The position numbers and the translations under genes were made by a program. Positions 18,725-26,949 of a stretch of 57,695 nt of DNA are shown piece by piece; position 1 is the first letter of the stretch, and each line of letters opens with the position of its first letter. The notes under the pieces are model-generated. The model was given only the letters and a program-made list of their open reading frames with translations. It did no database searches and was not told where the DNA came from. The stretch covers positions 1 through 57,695 of the forward strand of contig CAMVGU010000022.1 in NCBI GenBank assembly GCA_947167105.1, given 5' to 3'. The DNA comes from an uncultured Selenomonas sp. (GTDB lineage: Bacteria > Bacillota > Negativicutes > Selenomonadales > Selenomonadaceae).

Positions 18725-18766
18725 AAGGAAACAGCCCGAGGGCATTCCAAAGAATACTCTCAGGCT
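18725..18766 (-). terminator. Terminator-like hairpin after the iron-sulfur flavoprotein gene
   Basis: On the minus strand AGCCTGAG pairs with CTCGGGCT (one G-T pair) around an inner TATTC/GAATG stem, followed by GTTTCCTTTCC. The tract is only moderately T-rich. Confidence 0.5.
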
Positions 18767-18817
18767 GCTTAAGAAACAAAATCGTTGATATCGATTCCGT
18801 ATATCAAACTTGTTTCA

Positions 18818-19330
18818 TCATAAGTTCCTACCCATTTGCCGGATGGCAGAGAATACATCACGGTCATGGTTCGTGAAGATTCCCATATCCTCCAAGCCGA
18901 GATAACCAAGGAAATCTCCGTTATAGGAGAATTTTGCCCCCTCATACATCTTGTCATCCCCAGAGCTTAGAAACATCGCTATCTTTTGCAGACTATTTGG
19001 CGCAACAGGATAAAGGGCGGAGTAAAATCTGTCAATCACGCATTTCAACTGTCCCGAGATTCCGTGATAATAGATTGGCGAAGCCAACACAAGCATATTC
19101 GTTTCACGCAGTTTATCGTAAATTTCCTGCATATCGTCCTTTTGTGCGCACTGCCCGTTGCCTTTGCCGTGGCAATATTCACACGCAATGCAGCCTTTTA
19201 TGTTCAGGCGGCATACATTTATGACATCGACCATATGACCGGCTTGCTCTGCCGCTTCCTTGAATACGCCCGTCATCTTTGCCGTGTTTCCATTCGGCCT
19301 GGGACTGCCGTTCAGCACAAGTATCCTCAC
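18818..19330 (-). CDS. Iron-sulfur flavoprotein / NADPH-dependent FMN reductase-like protein
   Basis: 170 residues. The N-terminus MRILVLNGSPRPNGNT is the FMN-binding loop of the flavodoxin-like reductase family, and CIACEYCHGKGNGQC gives the compact CX2CX2CX7C cysteine cluster typical of iron-sulfur flavoproteins. PIYYHGISGQLK is the second flavin-contact motif. Such proteins shuttle electrons to small quinones, peroxide or other acceptors in anaerobes. It starts with GTG, overlapping the hydrolase stop by four bases behind GAGGTGAG, so it is the last gene of a three-gene coupled operon divergent from a LysR regulator. Confidence 0.85.
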   Translation of the reverse strand: MRILVLNGSPRPNGNTAKMTGVFKEAAEQAGHMVDVINVCRLNIKGCIACEYCHGKGNGQCAQKDDMQEIYDKLRETNMLVLASPIYYHGISGQLKCVIDRFYSALYPVAPNSLQKIAMFLSSGDDKMYEGAKFSYNGDFLGYLGLEDMGIFTNHDRDVFSAIRQMGRNL

Positions 19331-20499
19331 GGTCTCACCTCATGAAAAGAGGCTTTGAAGAAGCTCTCCAGCTTGTCAAAGGGGATATACCCATGCGTCC
19401 CGCCGTCGTAGAGGTCGCAATGAACGGCCCCGGGAATAATCATAAGCTCCTTATTGCCCACCTTCATGTTTTGTCCACCGGGATTTACGCCCGTCATTTT
19501 TTCAAAAGCATATTCGGAGAAATAACGGCTGTGCGCCTTTTCGCCATGAACGAGAAGGACGGGAGTCTCGATTTCGTCTGCGTAGGTGAGCTGGGGCATA
19601 TTCATAAAAGTAAGCTGAGAGGTCAGATTGCGGCCGTTGTTGGAGTTGAGAGAACGGGGATGGTAGCCCCGCTTGGTTTTGTAGTAATCATAATACTGCT
19701 TGACGAAATCGGGGGCATCATCCGGCAAATTGTCGGGAACGCCGCCTTCATGGGCATAAGTTCCGCTCTTATAGTCTGCCGTGCGCTGGGCATTCAGTTT
19801 CCTGCGGTTCTCCATGCGTTCGCGCTTGATGGTGGCGGCATCCTTTTCATAATCAAAATAGCCGTTGGCTGTAACCTTGCTCATGTCATACATGGTCATG
19901 ATAGCGGATGCCTTGATTCTGGTGTCCATCGCGGCAGCGTTAAGCCCCAGGCCGCCCCAGCCGCAAATTCCGATGATGCCGATTTTCTCCGGGTCAACAT
20001 TCGGCTGCACAGAAAGGAAGTCCACGGCTGCGCTGAAATCCTCCGTGTTGATATCCGGGGATGTCATATAGCGGGGAGAGCCGCCGCTTTCTCCCGTATA
20101 GGAGGGGTCAAAGGCGATGGTTAAAAAGCCCCGTTCCGCCATGTTCTGCGCATAGAGGCCGGAATGCTGCTCTTTGACGGCTCCGAAAGCGCCGCAGACG
20201 GCAATGGCGGGCAGCTTGCCGACAGAATTCTTGGGCGTGTACATATCGGCTGCCAAAGTGATGCCGTAGCGATTGACAAAGGTCACTTTCCTATGGTCAA
20301 CCTTGTCGCTTTTCGGGAAACACTTGTCCCACTTGGTGCCAAGGTTCAACTTCTCTGCCTTCATGACGGCCATATCGCCTCTGGCCTGATATTCCGGCGG
20401 CGTGATTCGCGCCGCCTCTGTAGCTGTTTCCATTCCGATTCCTCCCATCATTCCCGTGCAAAGCAGGGCAACCAGCATGAATTTCATTTTTTTGTTCAT
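19327..20499 (-). CDS. Exported alpha/beta hydrolase (dienelactone-hydrolase-like)
   Basis: 390 residues starting MNKKMKF, with a signal peptide of about 30 residues (cleavage near TATEA). The hydrolase core includes AVCGAFGAVKEQ near the oxyanion hole, the nucleophile elbow IGICGWGGLGLN with Cys where many relatives have Ser, and a late His in GAVHCDLYDGG. Cys nucleophiles occur in dienelactone hydrolases. The ATG overlaps the stop of the upstream 71-residue gene. A more C-terminal fragment of the same family is at 38482-39013. Substrate is unknown. Confidence 0.82.
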   Translation of the reverse strand: MNKKMKFMLVALLCTGMMGGIGMETATEAARITPPEYQARGDMAVMKAEKLNLGTKWDKCFPKSDKVDHRKVTFVNRYGITLAADMYTPKNSVGKLPAIAVCGAFGAVKEQHSGLYAQNMAERGFLTIAFDPSYTGESGGSPRYMTSPDINTEDFSAAVDFLSVQPNVDPEKIGIIGICGWGGLGLNAAAMDTRIKASAIMTMYDMSKVTANGYFDYEKDAATIKRERMENRRKLNAQRTADYKSGTYAHEGGVPDNLPDDAPDFVKQYYDYYKTKRGYHPRSLNSNNGRNLTSQLTFMNMPQLTYADEIETPVLLVHGEKAHSRYFSEYAFEKMTGVNPGGQNMKVGNKELMIIPGAVHCDLYDGGTHGYIPFDKLESFFKASFHEVRP

Positions 20500-20711
20500 T
20501 GTGATGGCATCCTTTCTTCTTTGTCCATGTTGCGCAGCAAGTAGTCGAGACAGTCCAGCCGTCTTTGGTCGGCGTGAAGCTCCTCCATCAAAAAACATCT
20601 GTGGCGCAAGAGCCATTGTTTCGCTTCTTCCATCCTTCCGGCGCTGTGCAGAGAGAGGATGGTGTCCGCCTGGCTCCGGCTGCACCCCGCATCCAGCAAG
20701 TTTTGCCGCAT
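20496..20711 (-). CDS. Small conserved helical protein upstream of the hydrolase
   Basis: 71 residues beginning MRQNLLDAGC and containing HADQRRLDCLDYLLRNM near its end. I recognise the pattern (NLLDAGC at the start, RLDCLDYL near the end) as a small uncharacterised protein family common in Firmicutes, often beside redox enzymes or regulators. No enzymatic motif is visible; three Cys residues are conserved in the pattern. It overlaps the hydrolase start by four bases, so the two are translationally coupled. A GTG nine bases upstream (20720) is an alternative start closer to GGAAGG. Confidence 0.6.
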   Translation of the reverse strand: MRQNLLDAGCSRSQADTILSLHSAGRMEEAKQWLLRHRCFLMEELHADQRRLDCLDYLLRNMDKEERMPSQ

Positions 20712-20758
20712 CCTCAGCACATCCTTCCTTGCCTGTCCTCTGGGTTCATTATAGCTGC

Positions 20759-20794
20759 TTGATTTCCATCGCGCTAATAGATATAATGAATATC
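20759..20794 (+). promoter_or_regulatory. LysR gene promoter with overlapping palindromic box
   Basis: TTGATT at 20759-20764 and TATAAT at 20782-20787 are spaced by 17 bp. GATATAATGAATATC at 20780-20794 is a perfect GATAT/ATATC inverted repeat covering the -10 box, which suits binding and autoregulation by the LysR protein encoded just downstream. Confidence 0.7.
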
Positions 20795-20828
20795 GTGTTA
20801 TTCTTATTTGGAATATCAGGGAGGTATC

Positions 20829-21713
20829 ATGGAGATTCGGACGTTGCGCCACTTTCTGGCGGTGGCAAGGGAGGAAAACATGACCCGCGCCGCCGAAACA
20901 TTGCATATCAGCCAGCCGACGCTTTCCAAAGAGCTGAAAGCATTGGAGTCGGAACTGGGGAAAAAACTTTTTACCCGCAGCAGCTTCAGCATCCGCCTGA
21001 CGGAGGAGGGGATGCTGCTGCGGGATCGGGCAGCAGATCTTGTGGATATGGCAGACCGGATAGAGAGCGAATTCCTGACTCTTTCCGACGTCACCGGCGG
21101 GGATATTTACCTGGGGCTTGCCGAGTCTTATCAGATACGTTATTTGGCAAGGGAGATAAAATTGTTGAAGGAAGCATATCCCGGCCTTCGCACACATATT
21201 GCCAGCGGTGACACGGAGCAAGTGGCAGACAGGCTCGACAAAGGGCTGCTGGATTTTGCCGTCCTTGCCGAGGAGCCGAATCTTCGCAAGTACAATGCCC
21301 TTGCCTTTCCGGCTGAGGATGTATGGGGGCTTATCATGCCCGAGGGAGATTCCCTCAGCGAAAAATCGTTGATCTGTTTCGAGGATCTTCTTGGCTTGCC
21401 GCTTTTTTGCTCTGCCCAAGCATGGAATGGCGAGGTGGCCAAGTGGTGCGGAGGGCGGCAGGAGGAGCTTTCCTTGGAGGGCTCCTTCAAGCTGGCGTAT
21501 AATGGTTCGGTATTTGTCCGGGAGGGATTGGGCTATTTGCTGTCCTTTGACCGTCTGGTGGATACATCAAAAAGAAGCGGGCTATGCTTCCGCCCGCTCT
21601 CTCCGAGGCTGACAACAAAGTTGTACCTCGTTTGGAAGAAGTACCCGACATTTTCACCGATAGCAGAGCGCTTCCTGCAAAAAATAAAGCAGGTCTTTTT
21701 GCCGATACGATAG
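20829..21713 (+). CDS. LysR-family transcriptional regulator, divergent to the hydrolase operon
   Basis: 294 residues. The DNA-binding part is canonical (MEIRTLRHFLAVAREENMTR, then AAETLHISQPTLSKELK), and the effector domain shows the usual GDIYLGLAESYQ opening and FAVLAEEP segment. ATG 20829 follows GGGAGGT. It is transcribed away from the small-protein/hydrolase/flavoprotein operon, the usual layout for a LysR protein that controls its divergent neighbour. The inducer is unknown. Confidence 0.92.
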   Translation: MEIRTLRHFLAVAREENMTRAAETLHISQPTLSKELKALESELGKKLFTRSSFSIRLTEEGMLLRDRAADLVDMADRIESEFLTLSDVTGGDIYLGLAESYQIRYLAREIKLLKEAYPGLRTHIASGDTEQVADRLDKGLLDFAVLAEEPNLRKYNALAFPAEDVWGLIMPEGDSLSEKSLICFEDLLGLPLFCSAQAWNGEVAKWCGGRQEELSLEGSFKLAYNGSVFVREGLGYLLSFDRLVDTSKRSGLCFRPLSPRLTTKLYLVWKKYPTFSPIAERFLQKIKQVFLPIR

Positions 21714-21860
21714 GTGGTAGCACGATATCGGGTATCGCCCGTTTTCCCGTCTCGCTCATTTCCCATTGTGGGCAGACTGGCATTGAAACGGGAAAGGGCT
21801 TGGCAAGGCAGGATTTCCCCGCCTCATGGCGAAATCCTATCGGAAGAGAACGACAGGAAA

Positions 21861-22067
21861 GGAAGTGCCCGGATGCCGCGCTTGGAGTGGATTGGCAAGG
21901 AAAAAGTGGTGAACCATGTGAAGGAGGTTCCCTTCCATGTGCTGGAAAGAAAGTACAGCTTCGGGGAGGGCAAGGATGGCATGGTCATCCATGGGGACAA
22001 CCTTCTGGCCTTGAAGTCCTTGCTGCCGGAGTATGAGGGCAGGGTGAAGTGCATCTACATCGACATA
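21861..22067 (+). pseudogene. Truncated 5' end of a type III restriction mod gene, copy 2
   Basis: The frame MPRLEWIGKEKVVNHVKEVP to KCIYID is nearly identical to copy 1 at 18364-18570 and ends at the same base (ATCGAYATA). Upstream, a different frame (RAWQGRISPPHGEILSEEND) could be the end of a preceding gene. No remainder of mod, and no res gene, is present. Confidence 0.85.
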
Positions 22068-22114
22068 CTGACTGCGAGATTGATACAATCGGTAGCCGCA
22101 TGAAACCGCATAAA

Positions 22115-22165
22115 ATAAGGGCTGGTGGGCATCACGCAGATTTTCTGCGTGAGATTTTGCCTTAT
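22115..22165. repeat. Long imperfect hairpin after the second mod fragment
   Basis: TCACGCAGA and TCTGCGTGA make a perfect 9-bp stem around TTT, and outer ATAAGG/CCTTAT arms can extend it. It could be a remnant of a mobile-element end or a transcript-stabilising hairpin; no T-run follows closely. Confidence 0.4.
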
Positions 22166-22187
22166 TATGCAGCATATTTGAAAAACT

Positions 22188-22215
22188 AAGTCCGTGGGTA
22201 GCCCTTGGGCTTTTT
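22188..22215 (+). terminator. Terminator-like hairpin
   Basis: AAGTCC pairs with GGGCTT (one G-T pair), with an inner GGG/CCC stem, followed by TTTTT. Confidence 0.5.
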
Positions 22216-22298
22216 CTATTATTGAACGAAAGCCCTAAGCAATCGTTCAATAATAGGGGCAATCGTTCAAAGATAGAGCCAAACGTTCAAATATATAG
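22216..22298. repeat. Three 20-bp direct repeats with one inverted copy
   Basis: TCGTTCAATAATAG (22243), TCGTTCAAAGATAG (22263) and ACGTTCAAATATATAG (22283) recur at exactly 20-bp steps, each followed by a GGGGCAA/AGCCAA-like linker. A fourth copy lies inverted at 22216-22229 and forms a perfect 14-bp palindrome with the first. The helically phased array upstream of the Rpn-type gene resembles iterons or a multi-site operator. Confidence 0.7.
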
Positions 22299-22421
22299 GA
22301 GCCAACCTGGCAGAGGGACGTAACAAGGCGTGCAAAATGTGCATGGGACGAAGGACTGTTAGGACTTTATGAAGCTAAAGGTTTGTGGTATAATTCAAGC
22401 AAGAGGAAGGAGTCGCGATTG

Positions 22422-23384
22422 ATGCAAGGTAACCAAACTCCAGCAGAAGAACTGATGGGTTTCAAAAATCCGCAATATGATCAGGCTGCCAAGAATATTC
22501 TGTCAGAGAAACCTGTTGCGGCATACCTGCTTAAAGGTGTGGTGCCGGAATTTAAAAATGCCAGTCTGAAAGATATAGCCGAGAACTATATCGAAGGTGA
22601 TATTCAAGTCGGCTCCGTGCCGGTGAATCCGGGCAAGACAAACACTGTGGCAAGACCCAAGAAGATAAAAGGGCTGCGCAATGAAATAGGTTTTCCCGGT
22701 GAAGGCTGGAATACTTTTGATGTTATATTCCATGCGGTTACGCCGGAAACTGGTGAACGCATACGGCTCATCATAAATTTTGAGGCGCAGAAGACATTCT
22801 CAGAGTCTACATTGAAGTACATTCTGATGAAAAGAGCGGTGTTCTATGGCAGCAGGCTGATATCTGCGCAGAAGGAAACAGAATTCAGCGGTTCAGATTA
22901 TAGCGAAGTCAAGAAGGTCTACACCATTTGGATATGCATGGAATCTCCCACGGACAAGAGCATCATCAATCACTATCGTATGACTGAGCATCATCTGGTG
23001 GGAAAATATAAAGAGCCTCAAGAAAATTATGACCTGCTTAATATCGTGATGGTATATCTGGCACCGGGGCCTGTGCGGAATCGGATGCTGTCCATGCTGC
23101 AGGTGATATTCCAAGAAACCAATAAATCAGCAGAAGAGAAGAAAAAAATCCTCAAGAAGAAGTTCGATATTGAAGTTACGGCTGAGATGGAAGAGGAGCT
23201 GAGAACGATGTGCAATTTGAGTGAAGGCATTTATGAGCGTGGCATGGCGCAGGGCATAACACAAGAGAAAGAGAATGTGATAAAGAGCTTGTGGGAAAAA
23301 GGCATGGATGTTGATTTCATCAAGGATGTTACAAAGTGGACAGAAGAACAGATATTGAGGGTAGTTGGGAAAACTAAGAGCTGA
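22422..23384 (+). CDS. Rpn-family PD-(D/E)XK nuclease (recombination-promoting nuclease / putative transposase)
   Basis: 320 residues. The N-terminal half shows the nuclease pattern of this family: FDVIFHAVTPETGE (acidic residue), RLIINFEAQKTF (the E-x-Q/K core) and YGSRLISAQKE. The C-terminal half is helical and charged (KSAEEKKKILKKKF). Rpn proteins are DNA endonucleases that stimulate RecA-independent recombination; many are annotated as transposases. AAGGAG stands before ATG 22422. It sits behind the 20-bp repeat array, which may be its regulatory region or target. I see no terminal repeats marking it as a self-contained IS. Confidence 0.75.
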   Translation: MQGNQTPAEELMGFKNPQYDQAAKNILSEKPVAAYLLKGVVPEFKNASLKDIAENYIEGDIQVGSVPVNPGKTNTVARPKKIKGLRNEIGFPGEGWNTFDVIFHAVTPETGERIRLIINFEAQKTFSESTLKYILMKRAVFYGSRLISAQKETEFSGSDYSEVKKVYTIWICMESPTDKSIINHYRMTEHHLVGKYKEPQENYDLLNIVMVYLAPGPVRNRMLSMLQVIFQETNKSAEEKKKILKKKFDIEVTAEMEEELRTMCNLSEGIYERGMAQGITQEKENVIKSLWEKGMDVDFIKDVTKWTEEQILRVVGKTKS

Positions 23385-23436
23385 CGACAGATGGCGCATG
23401 GTGCTATGCCATGCGTCTTTTTGATAGGAGACAGAC

Positions 23437-23949
23437 TTGAAGGTACTGAATTTTTATGACGGTGCTGGTATTGGCAAGAGCACCATAGCCGCAGATATTT
23501 TTTCGAAGCTGAAGCGTAAGGGGCATAAGACAGAACTGGTGGGTGAGTACGCCAAGTGGCTCTGGTATCAGAATGCCACGGACATTGTGCAAGACCAGTT
23601 GTATCTATTTGCCGAATAGGTGCACAGGCTGAAGACGCTGGAACGCTACGGCGTGGAATATGCGGTCTGCGATTCGCCCCTGCCGTTGAACATCATCTAC
23701 AACAATACGCCGGACGAGCTTTTTGACCAGTTGGTGATGCATGAGCATGCCAAGTTTGACAATGTGGAATATTTGCTCCACCGGAATGACGAATTCATCA
23801 GCATTGATGGGCGCAAGGAAACCAATCTGGAACGTGCCAAGGTGAAGGACGAAGAAATCAAGGCCGTTCTGGATGGGGCTGGTATAGGCTATACGGTTAT
23901 CTCTCCTTGGGAGACAGACAAGGTGCTGCTGGACTTGAAGATGAAATGA
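23437..23949 (+). pseudogene. P-loop ATPase interrupted by an in-frame amber codon
   Basis: Starting at TTG 23437 behind AGGAG, the product opens MKVLNFYDGAGIGKSTIAAD with a Walker A GAGIGKST, like phage-borne AAA ATPase/kinase-like proteins. The frame stops at TAG 23617-23619 and resumes in register (VHRLKTLERYGVEYAVCDSP to SPWETDKVLLDLKMK). CAG to TAG is the simplest explanation, since Gln fits between LFAE and VHRLK. A GTG directly after the stop could restart translation of the second part. The whole is about 171 residues. It neighbours the DNPH1-like gene on the same strand. Confidence 0.7.
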
Positions 23950-23959
23950 GGCACAGGCA

Positions 23960-24355
23960 ATGAAGATATATTTTGCAGGCTCCATCCGTGGGGGGCGGCA
24001 TGATGCGGAGCTATACCGCAAGGTTATAGCTGTTTTGAAGGAAAAGCATCAGGTACTTACAGAGCATGTAGGTGATCTCAGTTTGTCTACGGTGGAGGAC
24101 AAAGGCGATAAGGCAATCTACGAACAGGACACAGCATGGTTGCGCGAATGTGATGTTGTAGTAGCAGAGTGTACTCAGGTATCGCTGGGCGTGGGCTATG
24201 AGTTGGCCTATGCTGAAGCCCATGGCAAGGAAATCCACATTTTTTACCGACCACAGAAAACGCAGCTTTCCGCCATGTTGGCAGGCAATGAGAGATTCCA
24301 TATACATAGATATGCTGACGAAGCGGAGATATTGGCGCAGATTAGACTCATCTGA
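23960..24355 (+). CDS. DNPH1/RCL-like 2'-deoxynucleoside 5'-phosphate N-hydrolase
   Basis: 131 residues. MKIYFAGSIRGGRHDAELYR, TEHVGD, a YEQDTAWLRECDVVVAE segment and SLGVGYELAYAEA match the nucleoside 2-deoxyribosyltransferase superfamily, and in particular the small RCL/DNPH1 group that splits deoxynucleoside monophosphates into base and deoxyribose 5-phosphate. The Glu in VGYELA is the expected nucleophile and the Asp in DTAWL a supporting residue. It follows the broken ATPase by 10 bp and precedes dinB, so the small set concerns nucleotide and DNA metabolism. Function is by family similarity. Confidence 0.8.
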   Translation: MKIYFAGSIRGGRHDAELYRKVIAVLKEKHQVLTEHVGDLSLSTVEDKGDKAIYEQDTAWLRECDVVVAECTQVSLGVGYELAYAEAHGKEIHIFYRPQKTQLSAMLAGNERFHIHRYADEAEILAQIRLI

Positions 24356-24376
24356 TGAAGATTGTGAGGGATGACA

Positions 24377-25588
24377 ATGGCTGAACGCCTTATTCTCCAT
24401 ATGGATATGGACTGCTTCTTTGCGGCGGTGGAGCAAAGGGACAATCCGGAACTGCGTGGGAAGCCTGTCATAGTTGGTGGCCTGTCTTCTAGGGGCGTGG
24501 TGTCAACAGCATCATATGAGGCTAGAAAATACGGCGTACATTCGGCAATGCCCATGGCTTTGGCAAAGCGGAAGTGTCCGCAGGGCATATTTCTGACGGG
24601 CAATTACCCTCAATACAAGGCAGTATCAGCACAAATTTTTGAGATTCTGAGCCGGTTCTCGCCTTTGGTAGAGCCACTTTCTATTGATGAAGGCTTTCTG
24701 GATATCACGGGGATGGAACGGTTTGTTCAGGGGAATCCTAGAAGCTATGGCATGAAGTTGAAGCAAACCATACTGGCAGAAACGGGGCTGATAGCTTCCG
24801 TGGGGATTGCGCCCAATAAGTTTCTGGCAAAGCTGGCATCAGATCTGGAAAAGCCGGATGGCCTTGTTGTCATTCGGCAGAAGGATATTCAACGCATTCT
24901 TTGGTCATTGCCCATATCTAGAATCTGGGGTGTTGGCAAGAAGACAGAAGAAAGGTTGGCTTCTTTTGGGTACAGGTACATAGGAGATATTGCCAAGGCT
25001 GGAAAGGATGTATTGCAAAAGCAGGTAGGGGAAAGGCTGGCGCAGCATCTTGTGGAATTGGCAAATGGCAGGGATGACCGTCCTGTGGAGTCGGAACGGG
25101 AAGTACAATCTATTGGCAAAGAAACCACCTTCGAGGAAGATTTGAAATCCCGGCAGGAGGCAGAGCATCATCTGCTTTACCTGTCCGCTCAGGTAGGCTG
25201 GAGGCTGCGCCGCAGTGGCAAGAATGCTCATACTGTGCAGATAAAGATAAGGCTGGGAGACTTTTCTACCTTCACGCGCCAGAAAACGCTTTCAGATGCG
25301 ATTTGCTATGATGAGGACATCTTTAAGGAAGTAAAAGACCTCTTTAGAGCATTTGCCTTTCCTTACGGCAGCGGCATACGTCTGCTGGGGGTAAGTTGCA
25401 GTGGCTTTGATGCACCCAGCGAGATTTCGCTGTTTGAGATGGAAAACAAGCAAAAGAAGGAACGCCTTTACACAGCGATTGACAAAATTAAGGCGAGGTT
25501 TGGGGAAGATAAGATTGCCCATTTAGGAGAATCGAAGGTGTTGAAGAAGATAGAATCTTCACTTGATGAGAATGACGAGCGACATTGA
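24377..25588 (+). CDS. dinB: DNA polymerase IV (Y-family)
   Basis: 403 residues. ILHMDMDCFFAAVEQRDNPE carries the first metal-binding Asp pair and the steric-gate region; GVVSTASYEARKYGV, LSIDEGFLDITG with the second catalytic Asp-Glu, and SVGIAPNKFLAKLASDLEKP are hallmark motifs. A helix-hairpin-helix (IWGVGKKTEERL) and the little-finger domain follow. It copies past damaged bases with low fidelity. ATG 24377 is favoured over 24371 because GTGAGGG lies six bases upstream. I do not see a beta-clamp motif as clear as QLxLF; SLFEM near residue 369 may serve. Confidence 0.95.
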   Translation: MAERLILHMDMDCFFAAVEQRDNPELRGKPVIVGGLSSRGVVSTASYEARKYGVHSAMPMALAKRKCPQGIFLTGNYPQYKAVSAQIFEILSRFSPLVEPLSIDEGFLDITGMERFVQGNPRSYGMKLKQTILAETGLIASVGIAPNKFLAKLASDLEKPDGLVVIRQKDIQRILWSLPISRIWGVGKKTEERLASFGYRYIGDIAKAGKDVLQKQVGERLAQHLVELANGRDDRPVESEREVQSIGKETTFEEDLKSRQEAEHHLLYLSAQVGWRLRRSGKNAHTVQIKIRLGDFSTFTRQKTLSDAICYDEDIFKEVKDLFRAFAFPYGSGIRLLGVSCSGFDAPSEISLFEMENKQKKERLYTAIDKIKARFGEDKIAHLGESKVLKKIESSLDENDERH

Positions 25589-25624
25589 GTTGCTTTTAGT
25601 ATAAGGCTGGGAGACAGGGTAATA

Positions 25625-25873
25625 ATGGAATCAATGATGAAGATTGTCAGGCACTATGCAAAAAAATGGGCACTCAAGAGAAAAGGATTAAATGCCAATG
25701 GAGATGCCTATGACATGTCCTTGGCCAGATTGGAAAGAGCTGTAAGTAATATAGAGGAAGATGGTGCGTCAGCACCGGCTTTGCCATCAAGGCTTTCCAT
25801 CTGGGGAGCTGACATGGTTGACCTGCTGGAGTCAGTAGAAGAAGGGTTTTCGCATGAAAGATGGACGTTATGA
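25625..25873 (+). CDS. Hypothetical 82-residue protein
   Basis: Begins MESMMKIVRHYAKKWALKRK, a basic N-terminal helix, and becomes acidic toward the end. No domain is recognised. GGGAGACAGGG lies a little far upstream of the ATG. It follows dinB by 36 bp on the same strand and could be co-transcribed. Its reality rests on an open frame and position alone. Confidence 0.4.
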   Translation: MESMMKIVRHYAKKWALKRKGLNANGDAYDMSLARLERAVSNIEEDGASAPALPSRLSIWGADMVDLLESVEEGFSHERWTL

Positions 25874-25974
25874 GGATATTTGTCCCTATTATCATTTGCC
25901 TTGATGTGGAGCGCATATCCCGTTTTGATAGGATTTGGCGGCAGATTGTCGGACACATAGCGGGCTTTGTCCAC

Positions 25975-26901
25975 TCAAAAGAAGGCATCCATTCCATTCG
26001 CAAGAAACACCTGACGAAAATCCTGCAAGTCTTCTGGGTGAAGCGCCTTGGCTTGAGCGAAGGCATACTCTTTTCCCAGCATGTGATACTTGTTCTCGCC
26101 AAATTGATGGAAGGGCAAAAGCTGAACGCGTCCGGCACCGACCTCTCGGAGCCGCCGGACAAAGCCTGCTGCATCCTCTGCGCTGTCGTTATAGCCGGGG
26201 ATAACGGGGAGCCTCGGCAGAACCTCCTTGCCCTGCTCTATGGCAAACTTCATATTGGCAAGGATCACCGCATTGGTTACGCCGGTCGCCTCGAGATGTT
26301 TTTCTTTATCCCAATGCTTGATGTCAAAAAGCAAAAGGTCTAAGTATGGGAGAAGCCGCCCAAATACTGCCGGAGAGGCAAAACCTGTTGTCTCAATGGC
26401 CGTATGGACATTTCGCTCCTTCAATGCCCTTAGCAGCGCAATCGCAAACTCCGGTTGCATGGAGGCCTCGCCGCCAGACAATGTCACGCCGCCGCCGCTT
26501 TCCTCATAGAACGCCTCGTCCTGCATGACAACACGCACAATTTCATCGACGCTTTTTCGTTCCCCCTCCGCTTTCAAGGCGTGAGCGGGGCATTTTTCTA
26601 TGCAGATTCCGCGCTCGGAGCAAATACCGCTGCCGGAACAGCGACGGTGGTCAATGACAATGCCGCTTGTACCGTCTTGAATTGCCAAGCTGGGGCAGCT
26701 CTTCACGCAGGTGCGGCAGCCGATGCATTTCTTGCTGTCCCACAGGATCTGCAGGCGCGGTTCTTGACTCTCCGGGTTGGCGCACCAAGCGCATTTCAAG
26801 GGGCATCCCTTGAAGAAAACCACAGTGCGGATGCCCGGTCCATCATTGATACTGAACTTTTGGATATTGAAAATCATTCCATACGCTTCCGTTTTTTTCA
26901 T
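25975..26901 (-). CDS. Glycyl-radical-enzyme activating protein (radical SAM, PflA-like)
   Basis: 308 residues. The radical SAM cluster is GCPLKCAWC (Cys33, Cys37, Cys40), after the FSINDGPGIRT motif. A ferredoxin-like insert with two 4Fe-4S sites follows (CIGCRTCVKSC and CSGSG...GICIEKC), as in activases of non-PFL glycyl radical enzymes. GGGVTLSGGEASMQ is the SAM-binding glycine motif. It would generate the glycyl radical on the enzyme encoded divergently at 27319. ATG 26901 is chosen because AGGAG lies ten bases upstream. It has its own divergent promoter. Confidence 0.93.
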   Translation of the reverse strand: MKKTEAYGMIFNIQKFSINDGPGIRTVVFFKGCPLKCAWCANPESQEPRLQILWDSKKCIGCRTCVKSCPSLAIQDGTSGIVIDHRRCSGSGICSERGICIEKCPAHALKAEGERKSVDEIVRVVMQDEAFYEESGGGVTLSGGEASMQPEFAIALLRALKERNVHTAIETTGFASPAVFGRLLPYLDLLLFDIKHWDKEKHLEATGVTNAVILANMKFAIEQGKEVLPRLPVIPGYNDSAEDAAGFVRRLREVGAGRVQLLPFHQFGENKYHMLGKEYAFAQAKALHPEDLQDFRQVFLANGMDAFF

Positions 26902-26949
26902 AGCAATCATTCTCCTGTTAGTTTCCGCAGACTTGTTTTCATGAGATGT

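Noticed and set aside
22243..22298. Short CRISPR array
   Set aside because: Units are 20 bp with no spacers, too short and with no cas genes nearby.
23617..23619. TAG read as pyrrolysine or selenocysteine-like recoding
   Set aside because: No pyl genes are in the window, TAG is used as a normal stop elsewhere only sporadically, and the position suits a Gln codon lost by mutation.
25708..25974. Minus-strand frame between dinB and the activase gene
   Set aside because: It overlaps a plausible plus-strand small gene, lacks a ribosome site and shows no recognisable domain.
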